A DNA stretch of 64,000 bases from Clostridiales bacterium (GTDB lineage: Bacteria; Bacillota; Clostridia; Christensenellales; JAISNN01), in NCBI GenBank assembly GCA_031276195.1, contig JAISNN010000088.1, forward strand, positions 1 through 64,000. Reading direction: 5' to 3'. The notes under the pieces are model-generated. The model had not been told where the DNA came from. It saw only the letters and a program-made list of their open reading frames with translations, and made no database searches. The translations under genes were made by a program, and so were the position numbers. Position 1 is the stretch's first letter; the number at the start of each line of letters is the position of its first letter. Shown piece after piece: positions 1-8,982 of the stretch.

Positions 1-557
1 CCCCTCCCACGGAGGGGAATATGAGGAAAGTGAGGGAAGTTTCGCCCCACCCCTTTGATCCCCTCCCACGGAGGGGAATAGCGGATAATAAGAAAAATGC
101 CGTTAAAATGCGTCGCTTTTGTTTCCTATCGTCATGGACGTAAAAGGTGAGTTTCAAGCGGAACGTTACGCCCCACCCCTTTGCCCCCTCCCACGGAGGG
201 GAATATAAGGATAATAAGAGAAATACCGTTCAAATGCGTCGCTTTTCGTTTTTTGCCGTCGTTGACGTAAAAAGTGAAATTTCAAGCAGACGTTACGCCC
301 CACCCCTTGACCCCTCCCACGGAGGGGACTGTAAGGATAATAAGAGAAATACCGTTCGAATGCGTCGCTTTTCGTTTTTTGCCGTTGTTGATGTAAAAAG
401 TGAAATTTCAAGCAGACGTTACGCCCCACCCCTTGATCCCCTCCCACGGAGGGGAATATGAGGAAAGTGAGGGAAGTTTCGCCCCACCCCTTTGATCCCC
501 TCCCACGGAGGGGAATATAAGGATAATAAGGTAAGAATATAAAAGCATTCAAAAAAG
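1..557. repeat. Tandem array of ~126-bp palindrome-bearing element
   Basis: The hairpin core CCCCTCCCACGGAGGGG (perfect 7-bp stem, CAC loop) begins at 1, 60, 185, 311, 438 and 497. Spacings of 125, 126 and 127 bp define a tandem unit; the flanking spacings of 59 bp are shortened units. Between cores is a conserved filler containing AAATGCGTCGCTTTT and GCCCCACCCCTT. Open frames on both strands merely translate the repeat. The same unit recurs at 3.3, 15.5 and 18.4 kb. Confidence 0.85.
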
Positions 558-907
558 AATACGAAACGGTTCAAAAAAATTTAAAAAACGAAAACGAATA
601 TAAAAGTATTCAAAAAATAAAAGAGAATATAAAAGGATTCAAAAAAGAATACGAAACGGTTCAAAAAAATTCAAAAAACTAAAAACGAATATAAAAGTAT
701 TCAAAAAATAAAAGAGAATATAAAAGCATTCAAAAAAGAATACGAAACGGTTCAAAAAAATTCAAAAAACGAAAAACGGATATAAAAGCATTCAAAAAAC
801 GAAAAACGGATATAAAAGCATTCAAAAAACAAAAAAAATATAAGAGCATTCAAAACGTGAAAAAAGACGTGAAAAGATAAAAAAAGAATGCAAAAAGGGG
901 ATTCACG
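558..907 (+). repeat. Purine-rich repeat leader upstream of yqfD
   Basis: Degenerate tandem copies of units such as ATAAAAGCATTCAAAAAA and GAATACGAAACGGTTCAAAA fill the region between the 126-bp array and yqfD. The + strand is strongly A/purine biased with few stops and no credible gene. No clear sigma-A promoter is visible. Confidence 0.7.
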
Positions 908-2023
908 ATGGATTATACTGTTTTTAGAATCGCTTCCCTAAGATGCGAAAAGGCGGTTTCGCTTCTTTCCGCGAAAGGCATACTTGTTTTTGACGCGAAA
1001 ATAAAGGAAAACGACCTTTATTTTAAGGTAAAAAGAAATGACCGCCGAAAGATAATTGCATTATTCGACGAAATGTGCTATACTTATCAAGTCGTCGGCG
1101 AATACGGGCTTTTTTTCCGTATTTCCGCGTTTTTTAAGCGGAAAGGGCTGGTCGCCGGAGTCTTAATCGCCGCCGTTTTGCTTTCTTTCGTCAATTCGCG
1201 CCTGAACGAAATACGGATAAACGGACTGAAAACCATAGAACCCGCCGTAATCGAGGCGGTTTTGGAAAACGAGGGCATAAAAAAAGGCGTAAAAACGAGC
1301 GCGATCGACAAAAAACGGCTGGAATATATAATCGTTAGTTCGGTTGACAAAGTCGCTTTCGCCTCCGTCAAGATAAGCGGAATGACGCTTATCGTCAATC
1401 TGTATGAGGAATTGCCGCCGCCCGCCGCGGTCGATATGACAAAGCATACCCCCGTTATTGCAAAAAAAGACGGGACGGTTTCGCGCATCGTTACTCTAAG
1501 AGGTACGCCCGCAGTAAAAGCCGGCGAAGCGGTGAGGGCGGGGGACGTTCTCATTCATCCGTATGTCAAAGTCGGGGACGCGGACGCCGGAACGAGGGCT
1601 TCGGGCGAAGTTTTCGCAAAGGTGTGCTATTCCGGGACGGCGGCGTTCGTTGAAAACGGCGTAGAAACCGTTTTGACGGGCCGGTCGGAAAGTTTTAATC
1701 TCATCGGGATTTTCGGCGCGGCGATAGGAAAAACTCCGGCGTCTCCGTATGCGTTATTCAAAACCGCCGTTAAGACGCGCGGCCTTTTCGCGCCCGTACC
1801 CGTCAAACTTACAAGACTGACGTATTTCGAGTTGAAAACCGAGAACGTAACGCGCGTGTTCGAGGAAGAACTGCCGAACCTTATCGAACGCGCAAAAAAA
1901 GACGCGCAAAAAACTCTGCCCGCCGGAGCGGACGTTACGGACTCTTGGTATGTCGTCAGGAACGTCGTGGACGGAGGGCGCGTCGTCGAATATTATTATG
2001 AGGTTGAGGAAAAGATTTCGTAG
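908..2023 (+). CDS. yqfD: Sporulation protein YqfD
   Basis: 371-residue membrane protein of the YqfD family, made during sporulation, whose molecular role is not well defined. The N-terminal 75 residues form a small soluble domain (RCEKAVSLLSAKGI near residue 14), followed by one membrane segment around residues 80-98, then a long extracytoplasmic or forespore-facing part containing a conserved segment near residue 177 (KDGTVSRIVTLRGTPAVKAG). The ATG at 908 follows AAGGGG by 8 bases. It is followed by phoH as in many Clostridia and Bacilli. yqfC, its usual upstream partner, is not seen; only repeats lie upstream. Family assignment rests on overall sequence recognition plus the phoH neighbour. 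Confidence 0.88.
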   Translation: MDYTVFRIASLRCEKAVSLLSAKGILVFDAKIKENDLYFKVKRNDRRKIIALFDEMCYTYQVVGEYGLFFRISAFFKRKGLVAGVLIAAVLLSFVNSRLNEIRINGLKTIEPAVIEAVLENEGIKKGVKTSAIDKKRLEYIIVSSVDKVAFASVKISGMTLIVNLYEELPPPAAVDMTKHTPVIAKKDGTVSRIVTLRGTPAVKAGEAVRAGDVLIHPYVKVGDADAGTRASGEVFAKVCYSGTAAFVENGVETVLTGRSESFNLIGIFGAAIGKTPASPYALFKTAVKTRGLFAPVPVKLTRLTYFELKTENVTRVFEEELPNLIERAKKDAQKTLPAGADVTDSWYVVRNVVDGGRVVEYYYEVEEKIS

Positions 2024-2299
2024 GAGAGGCGGGAATACAAAAAAAGCGGAACGCTTAAAAAATAGAATACTTGAAAAATAAAACGTTAAACACGGAATAC
2101 TAAAAATAGAATACTAAAAATAAAACGTTAGAAAATAGAACGGCAAGAAGGGAAAACTAAAAAACGGAACGCTAAAAAAACGGAATGCAAAAAATAAAAC
2201 GTTAAAAAGGGAACACTAAAAAAATAGAATACTAAAAAACGGAATACAAAAAAATAAAAGGTTGAAAAACTAAAAACGAAAAATCGGAGTAAAAAGTAT
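2024..2299 (+). repeat. Purine-rich repeat leader between yqfD and phoH
   Basis: About 270 bp of short degenerate repeats of the type AAAAATAGAATACTAAAAA and CGGAATGCAAAAAATAAAA. No hairpin terminator and no reading frame I would trust. yqfD and phoH may still be co-transcribed through it. Confidence 0.65.
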
Positions 2300-3265
2300 T
2301 TGGACGAATTTGATAACAACATTACGATAAAATATACAATCGACGACTTTGACAGTATCAAAGCCTTGTTCGGAAACGCCGACGAAAATATAAAATTTCT
2401 CTCCGAACATTTTAACGTTACGATTTTTCCGCGCGACGACGCTTTTAATATCTACGGCGAAAGGCAAAACGCCGAAAATGCCGAAGCGGTTCTCGACGCC
2501 TTCGTCAAACTCTCAAAACGCGGCGGCTCACCAAAAAAAACCGACCTCAAAATCCTCGTCGACCTCCTCCGCGACGGACGGCTGGACGGTATCGACGCGC
2601 TTTTCGACGTCGTTGCCGCGACCGCAAAGGGCAGAAATATACGCTGCAAGACGATAGGGCAAAGGCTCTATGTCCGCGCGATTATGCAAAATGACCTTTG
2701 TTTCGGAATCGGCCCCGCGGGAACGGGAAAAACTTATCTCGCCGTCGCGCTCGCCGTCAAAGCATACAAAAATAAAGAGGTCGAAAGAATAGTGCTGACG
2801 CGCCCCGCCGTGGAAGCGGGCGAAAAACTCGGATTCTTGCCGGGAGATTTGCAGGAAAAGGTCGATCCTTATCTCCGTCCGCTATACGACGCGCTCCAAG
2901 AGATGTTCGGCTTCGAAACCTATCAAAAACTCGTCGAACGCGGAAATATAGAGGTCGCGCCGTTGGCTTATATGCGCGGACGTACGCTGTCCGACGCTTT
3001 TATCATTCTCGACGAGGCGCAGAACGCCACGAAAGAACAAATGAAAATGTTCTTGACGAGAATGGGAGAGGGAAGCCGCGTCGTGGTTACGGGCGACGTA
3101 ACGCAGACGGATTTGCCGCCCGAAAAGTCGGGACTTGTCAACGCCGTCGAACTTTTAAAGGATATCGACGGGATCGGAATCGTGTACCTTTCGGGGAAGG
3201 ACGTCGTCAGGAGCGGACTCGTAAGACGCATTATCGAAGCGTATGAGAACGACGGGAAAAATTAG
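2300..3265 (+). CDS. phoH: PhoH-like ATPase
   Basis: 321-residue PhoH-family P-loop ATPase, thought to act in RNA metabolism together with YbeY. Walker A is GPAGTGKTYLA (about residues 138-148) and the Walker B/DEAQ segment is ILDEAQNATKEQMKMFLTRM; an N-terminal KH-like segment precedes the ATPase. The start chosen is TTG at 2300, with GGAG 10 bases upstream (2286-2289); no ATG in this frame gives the full N-terminus. It lies between yqfD and yqfF in the conserved order. Length is typical for the family. Confidence 0.93.
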   Translation: MDEFDNNITIKYTIDDFDSIKALFGNADENIKFLSEHFNVTIFPRDDAFNIYGERQNAENAEAVLDAFVKLSKRGGSPKKTDLKILVDLLRDGRLDGIDALFDVVAATAKGRNIRCKTIGQRLYVRAIMQNDLCFGIGPAGTGKTYLAVALAVKAYKNKEVERIVLTRPAVEAGEKLGFLPGDLQEKVDPYLRPLYDALQEMFGFETYQKLVERGNIEVAPLAYMRGRTLSDAFIILDEAQNATKEQMKMFLTRMGEGSRVVVTGDVTQTDLPPEKSGLVNAVELLKDIDGIGIVYLSGKDVVRSGLVRRIIEAYENDGKN

Positions 3266-4053
3266 ATAGCGCAAATATAAAAATTATAGCGGTTTAAAAA
3301 TCGGACGCCCACCCCTTTATCCCCTCCCACGGAGGGGAATGTAAGGATAATGAGGGAAATATCGTTAAAATGCGTCGCTTTACAAGTCCTATCGTCATTG
3401 ACGTAAATAGTCCATATCAAACGGAGCGTTACGCCCCACCCCTTTGATCCCCTCCCACGGAGGGGAATTGAGGATAATGAGGGAAGAAGTCGCCCCACCC
3501 ATACGGTAACGGGTAAAAATGTCGAAAAATTTTATAAAAAAGCGCGGTATAGATCCGCGTTTATAAGCGTCAAAAAAGACATACGAAGGGCAAAAGGCGC
3601 GGCGTGAAAAACACGTCGGAAAAGAGAGATATAAAGGCGTAAAAAAACATAAAAAACCGCAAATGTAAATCAAAAAAAACGCGGTATAGATCCGCGTTTG
3701 TAAGCGTAAAAAAGCATACAAAGAGAAAAAAACGCGCGGTGAAAAACACGCCGGAAAAGAGAGATATAAAGGCGTAAAAAGACATAAAAAACCGCAAATG
3801 TAAATCAAAGAAGGCGCGGTGTAGATCCGCGTTTATAAGAGCGTAAAAAAAGCATACAAAGAGAAAAAAACGCGCGGTGAAAAACACGCCGGAAAAGGCA
3901 TACAAAAGCAAAAAGTGCGGCGTGAAAATGCGACAAGAAAGACATACAAAAGCAAAAAGTGCGGCGTGAAAATGCGGCAAGAAAGACATACAAAAGCAAA
4001 AGGCGCGGCGTGAAAAACGCGTCCGGAAAAGATAAAAAAGCGAGGGAAAATTT
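3266..4053 (+). repeat. 788-bp repeat region upstream of yqfF
   Basis: Two parts. First, two copies of the CCCCTCCCACGGAGGGG element start at 3321 and 3449 (128 bp apart). Second, three copies of a ~136-bp unit, each opening with the palindrome CGCGGTATAGATCCGCG, start at 3543, 3680 and 3815 (the third has GTGTAG), followed by shorter repeats of GCAAAAGGCGCGGCGTGAAAA. A long antisense open frame across 3570-4145 is an artefact of these stop-poor repeats. No gene is supported here. Confidence 0.8.
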
Positions 4054-5544
4054 ATGAGTAAAGAAAAAAGAAGGGCGGGAGCGTCCGCCGCGGATACGGC
4101 GGAAGAAAACGGAGAAAATACCGCGCTCGCCCCAAAAAAGGACAAGCGCGCGCGCGCGCAATTTTTTAAGGCTCTCGGGCTGAACGCCGCCGTTTCGTGC
4201 GTTTTGACGTTGTTTTACGCTTTCGCCGTGCGCGGAGGTTTCGGGACGGGTTGGGATAGAGAGAGCATAACGGAAGTTATAACGGTATTTTTCGTCTTAA
4301 CTCTCGTCTATATTCTGCTGTTCGCTTACGAAAAATATTTTGCGGAGGCGTTGAAAGGCAATTCCATAAAACCTTTCGCGGTTTCGCTCTTGATTTCGGC
4401 GGCGACGGTGGGCGCGTCGCTGGCGTTTATGAAATACGTTTCGGTGTTTTTTGTTCCGATCGCCTTTTTGTTTTTGCTTTGCGCGGCTCTCGTCGGGCTT
4501 AGAACCGCTATTTTTAACCTCTTTACTACCGCGCTCGCGCTGTGTTTTATAGTCCTGAACAACAACGGCGTTTACGACGTCAACGGCGCGATATGCGGAA
4601 TTTTGTGCAACACCTTTACGGGCGCGCTGATGATTTTCGCGTCCGGAAAGAACGGCAAACGCGTCGACATACTCTTCTATAACGTATTTTTCGGATTTAT
4701 CGCCGCGGCGATTTCGACGGTCTACGCAACCCTTTCCTATGAATTCTCTACGGAAAACGCGCTTTGGCTTTTCGCGTCCGTCGTCGCGTCCGTAGCGGTA
4801 TTTTGGCTGCTTTTGCCCGTTTTTGACAAGATTTTCGACGTTTGCACCGATTTCAGAATATTCGAATATACAAATCCCGCAAACCCCGTCTTGAAAGAAT
4901 TGAAAGAAAAAGCCCCCGGAACATACCATCACTCCATTATGGTCGCGTCGCTCGCCGAGGCTTGCGCGGAGGCGGTCGGAGAAAATCCGCTGCTCGCGAG
5001 GGCGTCGGCATATTATCACGACATAGGAAAGATCAAAGCCCCCGAATTTTTCGGCGAAAATCAGTTCGACGGCTATAATCCGCACGACGAATTGATCCCC
5101 GAGGTCAGCGCAAGCAAAATTATCGCGCATACCAAAAACGGCGTCCAAATCCTCAAAGAAAAAGGATTCCCCGAGGAAATCGTCAGAGCGGCGGAGGAAC
5201 ATCACGGTACGTCGCCCGTCAATTTTTTCTATAATAAGGCGAAATATATGACGGAGGGCGGGCTGGAATCAACCGATTACGTCTATGACAATCACAAGCC
5301 GACGACGAAAATTTCCGCGATTTTGATGATATGCGATACCGTCGAATCGGCGGTCAGGGCGAACCAAAGCGCGGATACGGAGGCATTGATCGCGAAATTG
5401 ATAAAGGATAAGATCGATATGGGACAGTTTAACGAGTGCGATATTTCATTGAAGGATATCGAAATTATAAAAAAGACGTTGGTCGAAAGTATTCCGCATA
5501 TGTTTCATTCGAGGGTCAGATACCAAACCGAAAAGAAAGAATAG
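4054..5544 (+). CDS. pgpH: 7TM-HD domain phosphohydrolase, YqfF/PgpH type, lacking the N-terminal sensor domain
   Basis: 496-residue membrane protein with about eight hydrophobic segments (residues 42-260) followed by a cytosolic HD domain: THR-TYR-HIS-HIS (TYHHSI, about residue 296) and YYHDIGK (about 328). PgpH proteins of this family hydrolyse c-di-AMP. Bacillus and Listeria homologues are roughly 700 residues and begin with a membrane helix plus a ~250-residue extracellular 7TMR-HDED domain; here a basic soluble N-terminus leads straight into the membrane block, so that domain is missing. Start ATG 4054 follows GCGAGGGAA. It sits between phoH and ybeY as expected. Its 3' end is duplicated just downstream. 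HD chemistry is inferred from the family. Confidence 0.88.
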   Translation: MSKEKRRAGASAADTAEENGENTALAPKKDKRARAQFFKALGLNAAVSCVLTLFYAFAVRGGFGTGWDRESITEVITVFFVLTLVYILLFAYEKYFAEALKGNSIKPFAVSLLISAATVGASLAFMKYVSVFFVPIAFLFLLCAALVGLRTAIFNLFTTALALCFIVLNNNGVYDVNGAICGILCNTFTGALMIFASGKNGKRVDILFYNVFFGFIAAAISTVYATLSYEFSTENALWLFASVVASVAVFWLLLPVFDKIFDVCTDFRIFEYTNPANPVLKELKEKAPGTYHHSIMVASLAEACAEAVGENPLLARASAYYHDIGKIKAPEFFGENQFDGYNPHDELIPEVSASKIIAHTKNGVQILKEKGFPEEIVRAAEEHHGTSPVNFFYNKAKYMTEGGLESTDYVYDNHKPTTKISAILMICDTVESAVRANQSADTEALIAKLIKDKIDMGQFNECDISLKDIEIIKKTLVESIPHMFHSRVRYQTEKKE

Positions 5545-5555
5545 AACCGCCGACA

Positions 5556-5672
5556 TTTGACGAATGCGGCATTTCATTGAAGGATATCGGAATTATAAAA
5601 AAGACGTTGGTCGAAAGTATTCCGTATATGTTCCGGTCGAGGGTCAGATACCAAACCGAAAAGAAAGAATAA
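5556..5672 (+). repeat. Degraded second copy of the pgpH 3' end
   Basis: About 117 bp repeat the last ~110 bp of pgpH, stop codon included, at an offset of 128 bp. The copy encodes the same C-terminal residues (LKDI.IIKKTLVESIP) with several substitutions and ends SRVRYQTEKKE. Because 128 is not a multiple of three and the parental gene stops first, the copy is not expressed as part of PgpH. Confidence 0.85.
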
Positions 5673-5719
5673 AGGACGTTTTAAATTTTTTACATAGTTT
5701 TCAAGAGGAGTAATGGAAG

Positions 5720-6193
5720 ATGCTCGTTTTGTTTGATTTTCCGAACGGATATGAAGAGGATTTGAAAAGGGTGTATAAAGCCGCGCTCAAAAAACTCGGA
5801 CAGCGCGATATTTTCGACGTCGAGGTTTCAAATACCGCGAAAAATAAAATGAAAAAAATCAACCGCGAGACGAGGGGCAAGGACGCGGTTACGGACGTTT
5901 TGTCCTTTCCGAACCTTTTGATCGAGAGTTTTCCCGTCAAAAAAAGCGCGTTTAAAACCGATATAAATCCCGAAACGGGGCGTTTAACTCTCGGCGAAAT
6001 AGTCGTATGCTATGACAAAATTAAGGAGCAGGCGGAGGAATTCGGGCATTCGTATAAGCGCGAGTGCTGCTATCTTTTTTTGCACGGACTGCTGCACCTA
6101 TTCGGGTTTGACCACGAAAACGATGAGGATAAAAGGGTTATGAGAACCGCGGAGGAGGAGATTATGAGCGCGGCGGGGATAGGGAGAGAGTAG
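5720..6193 (+). CDS. ybeY: Endoribonuclease YbeY (16S rRNA maturation)
   Basis: 157-residue zinc-dependent endoribonuclease family protein acting in 16S rRNA 3' processing and ribosome quality control. The metal motif HGLLHLFGFDHENDED (residues 121-136) has the three expected histidines (HGxxHLxGxDH). GAGGAG at 5705-5710 lies nine bases before ATG 5720; an earlier ATG at 5713 is out of frame. It follows pgpH and the tail echo. dgkA, which often comes next, is absent; cdd follows directly. Length is normal. Confidence 0.94.
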   Translation: MLVLFDFPNGYEEDLKRVYKAALKKLGQRDIFDVEVSNTAKNKMKKINRETRGKDAVTDVLSFPNLLIESFPVKKSAFKTDINPETGRLTLGEIVVCYDKIKEQAEEFGHSYKRECCYLFLHGLLHLFGFDHENDEDKRVMRTAEEEIMSAAGIGRE

Positions 6194-6535
6194 CGGTTAG
6201 CGGCGGCGGTATTAAAAGTGAAAAACGGCGGTATAGTACCGCGGAAAGTGAGATATAAAAAGCGGAAAAAGATATCGGAAAAATACAATATAAAGATTCT
6301 AAAAGATATGGTAAGAAAACCCGGAAAAGAGGGTAAAAAAGTTTTTAAAAACGGCGGTATAGTACCGCGGAAAATGAGATATAAAAGACGGAAAAACACA
6401 ATATCAAAATCCGAATAAAAAACATAAAAAGCGGCGTGGGGAAACACATACGAAAAATTTTTTTAGGGAAGAGTCCTATCGCTATTTTATTTTCAAAATA
6501 TGCAATTCGGGCGGTTCCGAAAAGGGGGTACTTTT
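6194..6535 (+). repeat. Intergenic repeats with two palindromes upstream of cdd
   Basis: Two copies of a 126-bp unit, each containing CGGCGGTATAGTACCGCGG, at 6226-6244 and 6352-6370, followed by GGAAARTGAGATATAAAA. The stop-poor frame across 6218-6418 only translates the repeat. No promoter or terminator is clear. Confidence 0.8.
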
Positions 6536-6937
6536 ATGCTTGACAAGGATACCGATTTGGCTTATATAGCCGATTTACTCGTTCCCGCGGCGAAAGCGGC
6601 GGCGGAAAACGCATACGTTCCGTATTCCGAAAGGGCGACGGGCGCGGCGATTTTGACCGCGGACGGCATCATATACGGCGGAGCCGCCGTCGAGGTCGGA
6701 GTTTTTTCCGCGTCGATATGCGCGGAACGCGCCGCGATCGCAAGCGCGGTAACCGCGGGCGAAACGCAGTTTGACGCCGTGGCGGTGTATAGTTTCGGCG
6801 GAGAACCGATCTGCCCTTGCGGACTTTGTATGGAAACTATCGCGGAGTTCGTCAAGGGGATCGTCGTCATCGCCGCGTGCGACGAAAAAATGGATATATA
6901 CTACATAGAGGACATCAAGAATTTAGGAAAAAAGTAA
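6536..6937 (+). CDS. cdd: Cytidine deaminase
   Basis: 133-residue cytidine/deoxycytidine deaminase, converting cytidine to uridine for pyrimidine salvage. The zinc-site and catalytic motifs are CAERAAI (zinc cysteine and catalytic glutamate, about residues 58-64) and PCGLCMETI with two further zinc cysteines. ATG 6536 is preferred over the in-frame ATG at 6500 because GGGGG at 6524-6528 is spaced seven bases from it and the resulting N-terminus matches family length. It is part of the phoH-ybeY-cdd-era run. Its tail is echoed 97 bp downstream. Confidence 0.92.
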   Translation: MLDKDTDLAYIADLLVPAAKAAAENAYVPYSERATGAAILTADGIIYGGAAVEVGVFSASICAERAAIASAVTAGETQFDAVAVYSFGGEPICPCGLCMETIAEFVKGIVVIAACDEKMDIYYIEDIKNLGKK

Positions 6938-7015
6938 GGAATTTTATAGCGTTAAATGAAAAAAAACGAATAGAACCGTCGTTTTAGAAAATTGCGAATA
7001 CGGTAATATATGGAA

Positions 7016-7070
7016 AAATTCAGGCAAAAAGTAATGAATTTTATAGCGTTAAATGCAAAAAAAACGAATG
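7016..7070 (+). repeat. Echo of the cdd 3' end
   Basis: About 55 bp repeat the end of cdd and the bases after its stop (shared core GAATTTTATAGCGTTAAATG) at an offset of 97 bp. Located in the cdd-era gap. Confidence 0.7.
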
Positions 7071-7119
7071 AAAAACACGCTTATGTTATATAAAAAACAT
7101 ACAAAATAAGGAAAAATAT

Positions 7120-8013
7120 ATGTATAAATCATGCTTTATATCCATCGTCGGAAAGCCGAACGCCGGAAAATCTACCCTTTTGAATACGCTGATCGGCGAA
7201 AAAGTGTCGATCGTTTCGTGGCGGCCGCAGACGACGCGCAACATAATAACGGGAATTTTGCACGGCGAAGACTATCAAATCGTCTTTTTGGATACACCGG
7301 GCATACAGTCCGGCAAGAGTATGCTGGGCGAGTATATGGCGAAAAGCGTCAAATCCGCCTCGGACGGCGCGGACGCGGTTCTATACGTCGTCGACGGCGC
7401 GAAAAAAATCGAGGAGGACGAATACCGCGATATAGAAAAAATGTCGTATTCGCAAATCCCGCTCGTCGTCGCCGTGAATAAAACCGACGATGCGAATAGG
7501 GAATTGCTCGTCAAAAACCTTTTGAGATTCAACGAAATGAAAAAAATCGCCGCGATCGTTCCCATTTCCGCGCTGAAAGGCGGAAACGTCGAAGCGTTAA
7601 AAGACGAACTGAAAAAGTTTTTGAAGGACGGCGAAAAATATTATTCGGAGGATATGATCACCGATAAAACTTTACGCTTTTTGGCGCAGGAAATCATACG
7701 CGAAAAGACGCTTCTATACCTCGAAAAAGAGATCCCTCACGGCATAGGCGTCAATATAACGAGTTATATAGTGCGCGAAAACGGAATCGCCGATATAGAG
7801 GCGGAAATCATAGCCGTAAAACAAAGCCATAAGCCGATTATTATCGGGAAGGACGGCGCGATGCTCAAAAAAATCGCGTCTGCGGCGCGGCGCGATATCG
7901 AGAAAATTTCAGACGAGAAAGTGTTTTTGAAGGTTTGGGTCAAGGTCAGAGAGGATTGGCAGGATAACTATTCGTATTTAAAAGAATTGGGATACGACAA
8001 GAAAGAAATATAG
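7120..8013 (+). CDS. era: GTPase Era
   Basis: 297-residue GTPase needed for 30S subunit assembly. G1 is GKPNAGKST (residues 11-19), G2 is in the RPQTTRN segment, G3 is DTPG, and G4 is NKTD (about 122). The C-terminal KH domain includes KPIIIGKDGAMLKKI (about 244-258). ATG 7120 follows AAGGAAAAATAT. yqzL and recO, usually the next genes, are found 19 kb away at 27.3-28.9 kb, so the cluster has been split. Confidence 0.95.
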   Translation: MYKSCFISIVGKPNAGKSTLLNTLIGEKVSIVSWRPQTTRNIITGILHGEDYQIVFLDTPGIQSGKSMLGEYMAKSVKSASDGADAVLYVVDGAKKIEEDEYRDIEKMSYSQIPLVVAVNKTDDANRELLVKNLLRFNEMKKIAAIVPISALKGGNVEALKDELKKFLKDGEKYYSEDMITDKTLRFLAQEIIREKTLLYLEKEIPHGIGVNITSYIVRENGIADIEAEIIAVKQSHKPIIIGKDGAMLKKIASAARRDIEKISDEKVFLKVWVKVREDWQDNYSYLKELGYDKKEI

Positions 8014-8152
8014 AGAAAGCGTTTGGTTTTTTAAGGAATTTTGCGTTTCGCGCTTAAAATAGGAGTTTAGTTTTTGGAATTTTATGTTTCGGATTGGAAA
8101 AGAGTTTAATTTTAAGGGATTTTATGTTTTCTAACCGCTATATAAGACGCGC
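8014..8152 (+). repeat. Three-fold degenerate repeat after era
   Basis: Three imperfect copies of a ~45-bp T-rich unit (GTTTTTTAAGGAATTTTGCG, then two variants) lie between the era stop and the end of the convergent membrane gene. No clean terminator stem is visible. Confidence 0.45.
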
Positions 8153-8620
8153 TTATTTATAGTCGTCATAAAAATAAGAGTCAAACCGCGCTCTGCGTTC
8201 GGCGCGTCTTTGTCTTTTTTCCGCTTTTCGTTCGGCGCGCCCGCATTCGCGCCGATAGATATATTCTTCGCGCTCGCGCCTCAGTGCAAGGCGTTCGTTT
8301 TTTTCGTCCTCTCTTTTTTTGTTAATTTCAAAGATTTTTCCGTTGATTTTTTTTACGACGGCGGCAATGCTGACGATCGTCCAAAAGACGAAACCCGCGG
8401 CATAGAGCCGCGTATTTGTATCCCAAAAAGTTGGGCGGAAACCGAAAAAGAGTATGAGAATTCCGCCGAACACGACGTAGAAAAACAGATAGAAAAATCC
8501 GCCGTAGATGACCGCCGTAAGCGCGTTGAAAACCGCCCTCAAAACTGAAAAAAGCAGTTTGAAGGTTATGGTATAGAGAATTGCGCGGCATATGTCGCGG
8601 AGTTTGTCAAGTATTTTCAT
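8153..8620 (-). CDS. Small membrane protein with charged C-terminal tail
   Basis: 155-residue protein of unknown function. Two or three hydrophobic segments (about residues 20-60 and 70-90) are followed by a highly charged Arg/Glu/Lys tail likely to be helical and cytosolic. Start ATG at 8620 on the - strand is preceded by TTAGGATT. It converges on era. The dispersed palindrome (variant CGCGGCATAGAGCCGCG, 8396-8412) lies inside the coding region near residues 70-75. I recognise no family. Confidence 0.65.
   Translation of the reverse strand: MKILDKLRDICRAILYTITFKLLFSVLRAVFNALTAVIYGGFFYLFFYVVFGGILILFFGFRPTFWDTNTRLYAAGFVFWTIVSIAAVVKKINGKIFEINKKREDEKNERLALRREREEYIYRRECGRAERKAEKRQRRAERRARFDSYFYDDYK
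8396..8412. repeat. Dispersed palindrome inside the small membrane protein gene
   Basis: CGCGGCATAGAGCCGCG: 5-bp inverted arms CGCGG/CCGCG flanking a 7-base centre, same design as intergenic copies. On the - strand it encodes part of NTRLYAAGF. Confidence 0.65.
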
Positions 8621-8982
8621 AACGGAATCCTAACGGGGTGATTTTTTGATTTTTTTTTAATCTCCGCTTCCTTAACCCTTTTCACGGAGGGGAATTGCGT
8701 GTATTATCATTATAGACGCGATTTATAAAATATAAATGCCGATTTTGTTTGCATATTATTTGATTTTGTATTAAAATAATAAGTAGTTTATATAGAAAAT
8801 AATAGCGCGTAAAGAAAGCGACGCGAAAAAGAGATAAACGAGCGAAGAAAGCGACGCGAAAAAGAGATAAATAAACGAAGAAAACAACGCGAAAAACAAA
8901 AAATACGCGGAAAAATTAATGCAAGCAAGTAAGCCGCGCATACAAAATTCATCAAAAAAAGTCCACAAATAACGGAGGTTTT
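8621..8982. repeat. Intergenic region with degenerate hairpin element and leader repeats
   Basis: A degenerate copy of the CCCCTCC...GGAGGGGAAT element lies at 8676-8695 (left arm decayed). From about 8800 to 8900, three ~33-bp repeats of GAAGAAAGCGACGCGAAAAA precede the next gene. TAATAAGTAG-type AT-rich sequence at 8760-8790 may hold a promoter, but I cannot place a -35/-10 pair with confidence. Confidence 0.55.

Noticed and set aside
147-552. Overlapping open frames on both strands with repeated peptides
   Set aside because: They translate the 126-bp array in two directions; no ribosome-binding site and no protein-like composition.
3570-4161. Two long antisense open frames (up to 191 codons) upstream of pgpH
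   Set aside because: Stop-poor by virtue of the A-rich repeats; the products are Phe/Leu/Ser-rich repeats of the leader.
5436-5672. Extra gene or frameshifted extension after pgpH
   Set aside because: The true gene stops at 5544 and the later part is an out-of-phase copy of its tail.
6218-6418. 66-codon frame between ybeY and cdd
   Set aside because: Encoded by two copies of a palindrome-bearing repeat; no start signal.
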